Below are positions 39,864-49,138 of a stretch of 64,000 nucleotides of DNA, one piece after another. The translations under genes were made by a program, and so were the position numbers. Position 1 is the first letter of the stretch. Each line of letters begins with the position of its first letter. Origin of the DNA: Chlorella sorokiniana (taxonomy: Eukaryota > Chlorophyta > Trebouxiophyceae > Chlorellales > Chlorellaceae); the NCBI GenBank assembly GCA_025917655.1, contig CP084611.1:2108001-2172000 (forward strand), written 5' to 3'. The notes beneath the pieces were generated by a model that was not told where the DNA came from, ran no database searches, and saw only the letters and a program-made list of their open reading frames with translations.

Positions 39864-40519
39864 ATGCCTGCTGGCGGCGGTCTGCCGTGGCAAGTGAGGT
39901 AAGCAAGGTGCTCCTGGATCCTGCAGACCTCACGCCAGCTACCCCCGCAAGCGCATTCTAACCTGTGCTTCCTGCTGGCCCCCTGCTTGCGCCCATGCAG
40001 GGCGTTTGCCGGCGGAGGCCAGCACCGCATGCCCATGTACAAAGGTGGGGCCAGACCAAATCCGTATGTGTTGGGGTCGACGGACGCTCCCTGAAAGCAG
40101 CTCCCCGCCCCCCCTCCACTTGCACCGCAGTGGCCATGGTGCTGGGGCTGGGCGGCGCGACCTGGTGGTGGTTCTACACCAAAAAGATCTAGAACAGAAG
40201 CAGGGTGAGGGGGAGCGCTCGGGTGGAGCGCTCAAGCGGGCGGCGGGGCCCAGTGCACCACGGCAAACTTGAAGGGGGAACAGCAGCTGCACCTGAGCTG
40301 CACTGCTGCCGGGGCGGATCCAAGGCAGCCCCGCTGTGCCCGGTCTTCCCTCCCTCCACCACAGCGGAAGCCGTGGACAGGTTTGGTGCGCACGGCGAGA
40401 AAGTGCAGTACGGTGACGAGAAGAGCTTCAAGGCCGGCGTGCACGGCGAACACTTCCCCGGCCTGCCCACCACCGACACCAACGCGCCTGGGGGCCATGC
40501 TGGCGGCACCAAGCCCTGA
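39864..40519 (+). CDS. Small single-span membrane protein, possibly mitochondrial
   Basis: I do not recognise the family. Four exons fit by splice phase: 39864-39898 (MPAGGGLPWQV), 40001-40044 (AFAGGGQHRMPMYK), 40131-40204 and a last exon from about 40365. The third exon encodes one hydrophobic helix, VAMVLGLGGATWWWFYTKK. As written, a TAG at 40190-40192 ends the protein after about 46 residues. A one-base change at the A run 40181-40185 would let the frame continue through KDLEQKQ into the last exon, which is open in a clean frame (EAVDRFGAHGEKVQYGDEKS, ending GGHAGGTKP). A total of about 100 residues with one helix and a hydrophilic tail fits small respiratory-chain or assembly subunits, but this is only a guess. 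Confidence 0.5.
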
Positions 40520-40746
40520 GGCAGGCGCGCCCAAGCAAGGCGGCCCTGCTGCTGCAGGCGTGCCGCTCCATCCAGCTGCTGTCGCTGGGACGTGGATCAC
40601 AGCACCTGGTCGGCAAGGCGTGCTCGTCTGTGAACAAAACTGAGTGGGAAAAATGCTGGCAGGGTCAATGAAAGGCAGCAGACCAGGAGGCATAAGGAGT
40701 GCGGGGGAGAAAAGACCTCGGGTGTGCGCGTGTGGAGCGATCTATA

Positions 40747-42630
40747 TCATGATGGGGTGCAAGGCGTGGAGGGAGGGGTGCACAGCATGCACGGGGAGCC
40801 AGGGTCCCCCTCAATCGGCCGCCACCTCGCAGCCAGGCTGGCGAGTGCTGCTATGTACCCGTCGGGCAGGTGGTGGGCCGCCGTCTCCAGGGTGACCAGG
40901 AAGCGCTGGAAGGCGGAGGCCTCGGTCTCGTACAGCGCCAGGCCGCCGCCGTCGCTGCTGGGCAGCATCCACAGGATGCGTCCAGGGGGGTACATGGGTA
41001 CCAGCCCGGCCGCCTCCAGCCCCGCCGCCTCGCCCTGGCCCCCTCAGAGGCAAAGGCGGCAAGGCTGGAGGTGCTGGAGCAGCTGCAGGCGCTGGCGCAG
41101 CGCTGCAGGCAGCCGGGGGGCTGGGGCCCGCCCGCGCGGCCTCCTCAATCTCCGCCAGGTCAGCCGCGCTGCCCGCGACCGCTGCGCCGCAGGGGCCGCG
41201 CCAGCCTGCAGCCCCCTGTCTGCTGCCGCCGCTTGCCGCGCTCGAGGTGCGGGCCAGGCCGGAGCTGGGCCCGCGCGGCGCCAGGCCCAGCCTGCGCGCC
41301 AGGGAGGCGGCGCTGCAGCGGCCCTGCTGCTCGCTTGGACCTCAGAGATGAGCAGGCGTGCACCCAGGGCGCTGAACATGGGCAGGCAGTCGGCGCTGCA
41401 GGGGGAGGACGACAGGGGGGTCCAGGGGGATGAGTGGGCAGGGTGCTGGAGGGGCGGCAGCGGTGCAAGAGGAGCAGGAAGCAGTCCTGGAGCCCACCCG
41501 CGGCACATGCAGGAGCAGGCAGGCGAGGCGGCGCAGTGCGCGCACCCGTAGAGGAGGGAGGTGACGTGGCCCGTGCAGGCGCCGCCCAGCTGGCGGCACA
41601 GCGCGGCCGCCGCGCCCACGCCCACGCAGCGCGACTCGCCCAGCCGCCGCCAGTCGTGCTCCCCCAGCCGCCCTCCCGCATCCCGCAGCAGCAGCGCCAG
41701 CACCGCCGCCACGCCGCCGCCCAGGCTGTGCCCCGTTATCAGCACCGGCCAGCCGGGGCAGGCGCCCGCCGCAGCATGCAGCGCGGCGGCCACCGCAGGC
41801 AGCAGGCTGCGCGCGGCAGCCAGGAAGCCGGCGTGCACGTGGCCGTCCACCCCGCCCAGCGTGGCGGCCGTCGGCTTGGCGTCCAGCACGGTGCAGAAGT
41901 CGCCCAGCTGCAGTGTGCCGCGCACCGACACCACGCAGCAGCGGCGGCGGCGGTCCAGCGCGACGTAGAAGGCGGGGCGGTGGTGGTGCGCCTGCCACTG
42001 CGCCGCCAGCACGTCTGCGGGGCGCACCCCGTCAGGCTCTGCACCGCCGCCAGGTGCTCCGCTGGAGGGATGCGGCGGGGGCGCGCGACCTGCACCCAAC
42101 AGCGAGAGCGCAGTCGAGGGTGACGTCGGCGGCGCATGCAAGGCCCGGGAGCAGCTGCTGCTCCTGCACCCGCCGCTCTCGGCAGCGGCCCCCCTCCCCG
42201 GCTCACGTCGCTTGGTGCACTGTGACCACTTTCAGGAATCCTGCTGCAGACGACACGTGACCGCTGGCCGCGGGTGCGCCGTATGCCGCCTTGGCATGCA
42301 CGGCCGCGCAGCGCAGCAGCGCCAGCTCCTCGGGCCCGGCTGGGAGCAGCGGCTGGTGGCGGTGTTGGCGGGGTCTGCGGCGGCGCGGCGCAGGCTGGCC
42401 GCCGCCGCCGCCTCGGCGTGTTCCCGCTTGTGCCGGCGGGCCACCGCCCAGATGGCTCCCACATCCAGGAAGGCCAGCCATGTCCAGGACGACTTGTTGT
42501 GGAACACTGCCGCGTACGTGTTCAACACGCCTGCCGCTGCCGCGGGCGCGTAGGCCACAACCGACTGGCTGGCGTCTCCAAGCGCCAGGGCCAACCCCGT
42601 ACGCAGGCACCGCGCCACGCCCTGCAGCAT
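40747..42630 (-). CDS. Class 3 lipase, diacylglycerol-lipase-like
   Basis: An alpha/beta-hydrolase that probably cleaves an acyl chain from di- or monoacylglycerols. The N-terminal part has SVVAYAPAAAAGVLNTYAAV and LAFLDVGAIWAVARRHKREH. The lipase-3 core has RPAFYVALDRRRRCCVVSVR, then DGHVHAGFLAAARSLLPAV, and the nucleophile elbow VLITGHSLGGGVAAVLALLL (GHSLG, Ser nucleophile). The C-terminal block has YPPGRILWMLPSS and ASAFQRFLVTLETAAHHLPD followed by GYIAALASLA, a pattern of sn-1-specific DAG lipases in algae and plants. The start at 42630 (MLQGVARCLRTG) is uncertain because an acceptor-like ctgcag lies inside it. Frame changes near 42360 and 41020 are probably sequence errors. The stop is at 40747. 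Confidence 0.83.
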
Positions 42631-42738
42631 GGGGCAAACATCGGGAGTTGGGCACGCTCAGTTGATCAATGCCGGCACCGCGCTGCGCCCTGCAGCATGG
42701 TGCAAGCATGGGGGAGTCGGGCACGCTCAGTTGCTCAA
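42606..42738. repeat. Imperfect tandem duplication, about 68-base period
   Basis: Copy 1 is 42606-42669 and copy 2 is 42674-42738. Both begin GGCACCGCGC and share CCTGCAGCATGG and GGGCACGCTCAGTTG. It covers the proposed start codon of the lipase gene and the sequence just upstream of it. Confidence 0.85.
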
Positions 42739-43227
42739 CGAAAGCAGACCGCAAGGAGAGGACGGCGGCGGCTGTCACCAAATCTCAACGCACTCTCGCC
42801 CCGACCGCATTGACCTCTGCTTATTCAAGCTGGCACCGGCAGAGTTTCATGCAGGGGCAAGTTCAGATTGCAGTCGGCAAAGTTGGTGGGCGTGCAGGGT
42901 GCCATGCCACGCCCCGCTGCGGCTCACTTTTCCGACATTACCGACGGCCCCTTGCAGCAATGTGTGGCAAAGCTCTAAAGCCACCGTGTAAGCCGCCGCT
43001 ACAAGTGCTGCAAGTTCAAGCGCGACAGCCCCCACTGCTGTTTGCATATTCGAACAGTGGCAGCACGTGAGTGCGCGTGAGGCAGCAAACAATGGGAGGT
43101 GTGGCGGAGCGGCAGAGGGCTGGCAAAGATTGCTGCCAGCTGGCTTCCAGATCACGCTAAAGCCAGTCATACAAGGCATTACAGGGAGCAGTGGGGGAGG
43201 GGGGATAGAGAGGGGAATGATTGCATT
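42631..43227. other. Gap between lipase start and Tyr/RS protein stop
   Basis: Lipase upstream region on the minus strand. Apart from the tandem duplication at its left end and a likely polyadenylation signal for the next gene, nothing was recognised. Confidence 0.4.
43179..43183 (-). promoter_or_regulatory. TGTAA polyadenylation signal for the Tyr/RS protein gene
   Basis: The minus strand reads TGTAA here, about 45 bases past the stop codon at 43228. TGTAA is the common green-algal poly(A) signal. Position and strand fit; a chance match is possible. Confidence 0.4.
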
Positions 43228-46200
43228 CTAGGCATGCAGTGCGTTCGTGCCGGCGCCATCTCCGTCGTCCAGAAAGGCATCCCAGTCGTAGGCCGCGGGG
43301 TTGTAGTCGGCCAGGGGCTCTTGCTCCGCTTCCACTGCGCCCGCAGCCAGGGCCGCCGCAAACTCTGCTGCCGCTGCCCAGGCAGCTTCATCCTCGCCAG
43401 CGTCTGGAGGATGCAGGGCAGCCTCCTGCTGCCCGCTGCCCGCACGCTCCTCGCTGAGAAGCTGCGAGCTACGGCGGCGCTTGCCACGGGACGCGGACTG
43501 TGAGCGGCTGCGGCTGCGGCTGTTGCGCTTCTTATCCCTTTTGGACCTGCAAAGCATGATAACAAGTTTGGGCGGAGGCGCACATGGTGCGGCAGGCAGC
43601 AGCGATGCCAGAGCATCCAGGGCAAGAAACCACGCACAGAGCAAGGTCACCCACTTTTTGTGGCGCTTGTCCTTCTTGTGCTTGGAGTGCTTGTGGCTGC
43701 GACCGCTGCTGGGTGCGTCAGCTGCGGCATGAAGCGCCGCAGCAGCGCTGCCATTCGCATTGGCCGCTGCAGCTGCCTGCCCTGCCTGATCCGCACCGGG
43801 CGCAAGCTCCTCAGGCTGCCCCTCGCCGTCTGCTGCCTCCGCGTCCCCGTTCAGGAAGGCATCCCAGTCGAAGCTGTCCGGGTCGTAGCCAGCCAGGTCA
43901 TCCTGGCTGTCGCTGCCCGCAGGAGCAGCGGCAGTCGCGGCCGGGTGCAGCTGAGGGCGGGCATAGCCAGGGGAAGCCGCCATCTCCGCTGCGCTGCCGG
44001 CGCCCTGGTGGTGCTGCTGCTGGCCAGCCCGGTGCTTGGCCACTGCCTCTGCTGCAGCCCGGCGCAGCTGCTCCTGCACACCGTCGTCGCTACCAGCCTT
44101 GAGCCGTGTCGCAGCCTTGGGCGAGGGCGGTGCTGGCTTGGGGGCTGGGGCAGGCACGTTCCAGCGCGGCACAGGCGTCTTCTGGCGCCGCTTCCGGCTG
44201 CGGCTGCGGCCGCTGCTGCTGCTGCTGTGTCGCCGGCCGCGGCGGCCTGTCCGGCTGCGGGAGCGCCGCCTGCCCCTGCTGCCGCGCGAGTAGCTGCGAG
44301 CCCGGCCGTGGCTCCTCCCCCGCCTGCCCCGGCTCAGGCTGCGGCTGTGGCTGTGGAAGCGGCAGCGCTGCTGACCTCGCCCCCGGCTCCTGCTCCTGTT
44401 CCTGCTGCGGCTGCGGCTCAGGCTGCGCCCACGACGACCAGGGTCCCCAGATGGCCGGGCGTTGGAGGGGAGTTGGGGCACGGGCGGCAGGGCGGCAGCC
44501 GCTGGAAATAGCGGCTGGGGGGCACAGGGAACATGCTGGGCTGCGGAGGCCTGCAGGCGAGACAGCAGCAGGAAGAGCAGCAATGAGCAGCAGGCTGCGG
44601 TGCGGACACGCAGGTAAGTTGGGTGTGCGCATGGCGAGGGTCGCTTCATGTGAGCACAAAACACGGCACCCACCTCATGGTGGGAGGCAGGAACAGCGGC
44701 TTGGGCCCCGGCTTAGAGGTCGGAGGTGCCCCGGTGGCGGCAGGCGCTGCAGCAGGCTTGGGCAGGGCGGGGCCTGGCGGCTTGGGCAGAACGGGTGTTG
44801 GCGGCTTGGGCGACTTGGGGGGCTGCATCTGTGGAGGAGCCTGGTGGCGGCGGCGGGCCCACCGCCAGCTTGGCGCCCTTGAGCGTGGGCACCACAGGGG
44901 CACGCTTCTCCTCCTGCAGCCATGGCATGTCAGGCACGTCCGTCACCCCTTGGCTTTGCGAATGCTGACCAAACAGGTGCATCCTCTCAAGCGTGGCTCT
45001 CCAAGCCTGGCAGCGGTGCTGCAATGCTTTGGCACCCACCCAACCCGTCCCGGCGCGCACCTGTTTCTCCCCATCCTCCTGGCCCTCCGCCGCCCCTGGC
45101 ACCCGCTCCTTGAGCATGCGCATGAGCTCCTCCTGGGTGGGCTCCGGGCCCCCGCCGCTCTTCAGAGGCACCTCCTGTACCACCAGTGGCTTTGCGGGCG
45201 CTGCAGCCTGCGTGCTGCCCTGCTCCGCGGCTGCCATGGCGGCGTAGTAATCATAGCCAGCGCCATAGTAGGCGGCCGCGGAGTAGGGGTCGTAAGCTGC
45301 GCACGGGGCGGCGGGGCAGGGCGGGCCCGGCGTCAGCGCAGCTGGCAGCAAGCGTCGGGAAAGAGGAGGGGCCCACCTGGGGGACTTACCACCACCTGAC
45401 TGCGGGAAATTGGGGACAGGCTGGCCTTTGGCCTGGGCCTGCCAGCCTCACAGCACGACCAGCGCAAGCGTGGCAGGGCGCACGCCCGCCTGCCACAGCG
45501 CAGCGGGCGCCTCCCGGGTGCTGTGTGCAGCAGCTAGCAATGTTGTCTCAGTCAGACTGCACAGCGGGTGTTGCCAGGGAGGGGGCACCCACCTGCGTAG
45601 CCGTAGCCATAATACGCGCCGTAGGCTCCATAATAGGCGGCGGCGGCGGCGCCGTACGGGTCAGCTGCCGCGTAATAAGACGCCATGTAGGCGGCATAGG
45701 CCGAGGGGTCGTAGCCAGCCGCCGCCCACTGCTCCGCGGTGTAGGCAGGGGCCTGCTGCTGCGCTCCTGATGCACCAGCAGCAGTGGCTTCGGCAGCCGC
45801 AGCGTCGCCCTCGGTGCCGGCACCTGCACTGGCGCCTGCGCCGTCTGCTGCCGTCGCTTGCGCGCCGTCAGTCGCCGCTGCTGTGGCATTCGCGGCTGCA
45901 GGGGGCCCTGCAGCAGAGTCGGAGGGCTCCAGCCAGGCCTGGGGGGCTGCACCTCAGGACCACCATCGCCGTTGCCAGAAGCAGGGTCGGCGGCACGTTG
46001 TTGATCGTCAGGTGTGCATGCTGGAGCAGCAGCCTCGCTTTGCTGCTGCGTTTGCTGCTGTGCTACAGGTTGCTGGTCGAGGCCAGGGTTGTGAAGCGAG
46101 GTGGCGGCGGTGGGTGCTGGTCCTGCGCTCTCCACTGCCGGTGCTTCTGCCTCGCCTGCGACGCCCTGCTCCACCTCCTGGCGCCCGTCATCCTGCTGCT

Positions 46201-46413
46201 GCAACTGCACCTCGGCTGCAGAGCCGGGGCGCCACAGAGCCACGGGCTCCTCTTCTTCCAGGCCCTGATTGACTTGCGAGCCTTGCGGGGAGTTGGAAGG
46301 TCGCCTCCGCTATCTGCAAGCCGCAGAGCCGCTTGTTTGGCGGCAAGCAGCGGATCGAATGCCTCGCTGGTCTGTTCCCCGTCCGCTGCAACAGGCGTCG
46401 CCGCGTCCTCCAT
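43228..46413 (-). CDS. Tyr-rich low-complexity plus RS-domain protein, splicing-factor-like
   Basis: I recognise no single named family. ATG at 46413 gives MEDAATPVAADGEQTSEAFD and DPLLAAKQAALRLADS. Gln- and Ala-rich sequence follows, then a Tyr-rich prion-like region: YTAEQWAAAGYDPSAYAAYM, AAAYYGAYGAYYGYGYAG, and, after an intron, AYDPYSAAAYYGAGYDYYAA. Next are PTQEELMRMLKERVPGA, DVPDMPWLQEEKRAPVVPTL and a Pro-rich stretch. The C-terminal half is a strong RS domain (GRSLSRSRSRNRSRSRGRG; SRTGRRGRRHSSSSSGRSRS). A motif occurs twice, GYDPDSFDWDAFLNGD and DYNPAAYDWDAFLDDGD, the second copy at the very C-terminus, with HKHSKHKKDKRHKKW and more RS between. RS domains are typical of nuclear splicing factors. 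No RRM was seen. Several frame changes occur in low-complexity parts. Confidence 0.75.
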
Positions 46414-46605
46414 GTCTCCAAAATCAATTGCGGACGCTGCCAGGCGCGGACGCGAGTGGGTGCGGAGCTGGAAGAAGAAGAAGGAAGGGCATGCGCCATG
46501 CATTCTGAAGTGCTCCCGATGGGTGCCCTGGAACACACTTGTTTGCTTAAACAATTTAAGAAGCGCAATTCGCCCATTCTGGGCTCCAGCTGACGCCCAT
46601 CAAAC
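46414..46605. promoter_or_regulatory. Short bidirectional promoter, Tyr/RS protein and FMN/riboflavin kinase
   Basis: 192 bases lie between divergent ATGs at 46413 (minus) and 46606 (plus). The minus strand carries a pyrimidine tract ending in CAG near 46465, which looks like a splice acceptor, so the Tyr/RS gene may have an additional 5' exon. Confidence 0.45.
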
Positions 46606-48997
46606 ATGGCCGCCCCGTCCTCCTGCGAAACGAGTGGTGCACGGCCCGTGAAGGCCGTAATTTTCGACTTGGATGGTAAAGCGACTCACCGTGACTAATC
46701 AGTGCACTGTCTGGCGTGTGCTTGGAGATGCTGCCGCTGTTCCCGCCGCTGCCTGAGGTAGGCGCGCTCCCCGCCCCTCGAGCAGGCACTGTGCTGGACA
46801 CAGAGAGCCTCGTTTTGGACGTGGTTAAAGTTATTGTGCAGCAGCACGGCAAGACGCTAACAGCAGAAGCGGCAGCGCAGGCCTTGGGCATGCGACCTTT
46901 GGACGCCTGGGCAGCAGGTGAACCGGCTGCGGGGTGCTGCCGCCACTTGCATGCGCCCGGCACCGGGGCCCTGCCCTTCAACTGGTAGTTGGACAGCCGT
47001 GCGGAATCTCACCCGCGTGCCCCCCCCACCCGTCCGTCTACCTCAGTTGCGCGCACCCTGGGCATTGAGCAGCCTGCTCAGCTCCTTTACGACCAGTCTG
47101 AGCCGCTGCTGCGCGACAGGTGGGTTGAACGTGGGCAGAAGGGGTGGGGGTGGTACGTGTGTGCGCGCAGATGTGTGGTGATTGTGGGTGTTTGGGTGGG
47201 TGGGGGAGGGGTCAGGCACCCTTGGGCGGCAGCACAGCGGCTCCCTTCCATGCAGCTGGCACGCATGCCAGGTGAGCGAGTGGCGGGCGAGGCAGCGCTC
47301 CGCCCTGGGCGCCCTCCAGGCAGCACCGCCGCATCCACCCAGGCTGCATGCCCCCACGCCCCCGCAGGTGGCACGAGGCGCCGCTGCTGCCGGGTGTGGC
47401 GCGCCTGGTGGCCCACCTGCGCCTGCACGGCGTGCCGCTGGCCCTGGCCACCTCCACCCCGCGCGCCACCCTGGAGCGCAAGCTCAGCGGCAAGGCCGAC
47501 CTGCGCGCCGCCTTTGCCATGGCCTGCTGCGGCGACGAGGTGGAGGCGGGCAAGCCCGCCCCCGACTGCTTCCTGCACCTGGCCGACCGCCTGCGCCTGC
47601 ACCCCGCCGACTGCCTGGTGGTGGAGGACGCGCCGGCGGGGGTGGCGGCCGCAGCCGCAGCCGGCATGCGCGTAGTGGCGGTGCCCAGCATGCTGGACGG
47701 CGGCAAGCCCAGCGGCCTCTACGCCCAGCCGCAGCCTGGCGCCGCTGCAGGCTGCGTCGAGCTGCTGCCCTCGCTGCTCGACTTCCGGCCAGAAGCGTTT
47801 GGGCTGCCGCCGTTTGCGGGTGGGTGTAGGGGGTGGCGGGCGCGCGCTTGGAAGGCTGCGCACAGGGGCTGGGGCCAGACTGGTGGTGCAGGCTCTACTC
47901 TGGCCGGGACATGTGCAGAGGCGAGGCGTGCAGGAAAGGGAGCCCCCAACCGCTCACCTGGCTGCGGACCCCTGGCTGCCACAGACCGCGTGGGCGACAC
48001 GGTGCCGCTGCACCCGCTGCTGCGCATCCGCGGCACCGTGGTCAAAGGCTTTGGCCACGGCTCCCGCCAGCTCGGCATCCCCACCGCCAACATCGACGCC
48101 GACTCGCTGCGCACGGTGCTGGCAGAGGCGGTGACGGGTGGGCGGGCGGCGCAGCGGGGCCAGCGCCGCGGCACGGCACGCTTGCGACCGCGCGCCCCCG
48201 GCTGATCCAAGGCCGCACGCCCCTGTTCTGCCGCCCCCTCCTGCTGCGCGGCTGTGCAGGCATATTTGCGGGGTGGGCCTCTGTGGGAGACTCAGCCGAG
48301 GTGTACCCCACAGCCTGCAGCATTGGCTGGAACCCGGTGTTCGGGTGCGGCATGCGCCGCTGCCCCGCCACGCCCTCGCGCTGCTTCTCCCCTCGCTCTG
48401 CGCCGCACGCTGCACAGCCCGGCCAGCACGGCGCCCCCCTTCCAATCGGCTGCGGCTGCTGCAGCTTTGACGTCCTGCATGCGCCTTCGGCGCCTCCCAT
48501 CCTTGCCGCAGCAACAACGAGAAGACGGCTGAGCCGTGGCTGCTGCACGACTTTGGAGAGGGTGCCAGCTTTGTGGGCCAGCAGATACGCGTCCTGCTCT
48601 GCGCCTACATCCGGCCAGAGGCAAGCTGGACTGGGGGAGTGGGGTATGGCGGCGCCGCTCGGTTTCGCAATCCCCCAGATGCAGCTGTGCATACGGCTAT
48701 CAGCCCTCCCCAGCCTCCCGCCCAGCCCGTCCAAACGACCCGTGAATGCCTGTAGTGTCAGCTTCTGCCGCCCTGAGCTGACTGAGCGCCCCCCTCTCCC
48801 CCCGCCCGCCCCCGCTTCAGGCCAACTTCCCCAGCCTGCAGGCCCTCATCGACCGCATCAACCGTGATGGCGAGGTGGCGCGGCAGGCGCTGAGCAGCGC
48901 GGCCTACAGCCGCCACAGGAACGACCCGTTCCTGGCGCCGGGCCCGCAGCAGGCAGAGCAGGCTGTGACCGGCAGCGCAGCGAGCGCCGAGTGCTGA
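46606..48997 (+). CDS. FHY: Bifunctional FMN phosphatase / riboflavin kinase (FMN/FHy type)
   Basis: The N-terminal HAD hydrolase dephosphorylates FMN and the C-terminal domain phosphorylates riboflavin, the same fusion as Arabidopsis AtFMN/FHy. ATG at 46606 leads to VKAVIFDLDG, interrupted by an intron after GAT G, and resumes GTVLDTESLVLDVVKVIV, so DLDGT (HAD motif I, Asp nucleophile) is split by a splice site. HAD motifs II and III are PLALATSTPRA and VEAGKPAPDCFLHLA; motif IV is CLVVEDAPAGVAAA. The kinase domain has GTVVKGFGHGSRQLGIPTAN (the flavokinase PTAN motif), GWASVGDSAEVYPTACSIGW and EPWLLHDFGEGASFVGQQIR. The tail is ANFPSLQALIDRINRDGEVA. The fusion is complete and in frame by eye. 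It converges on Barentsz with 141 bases between stops. Confidence 0.94.
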
Positions 48998-49039
48998 GGC
49001 TGCAGCACGATGAACTGCCTGTGGTTGCCGTGCAGCAGC

Positions 49040-49044
49040 TTACA
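49040..49044 (-). promoter_or_regulatory. TGTAA polyadenylation signal for the Barentsz gene
   Basis: TGTAA on the minus strand, 95 bases past the stop at 49139. It lies beyond the convergent neighbour's stop codon (48997), so the 3' UTRs of the pair may overlap. Confidence 0.4.
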
Positions 49045-49138
49045 AACGCAACACCCCCAGCTGAGCAGGGCGACAGGATGGTGCAACAGTGAAGCGGGGT
49101 GGGGGCCCTCACAGCAACATCAACGGCCGGGCCACCGG

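Noticed and set aside
39576-39893. Minus-strand frame with a plausible helical segment (RALDYSDALKSKARQAVDIL)
   Set aside because: It has no ATG start, ends 34 bases from the GNAT start codon, lies in the shared promoter of a divergent pair, and shows no splice link to another exon. A real exon cannot be excluded without RNA data.
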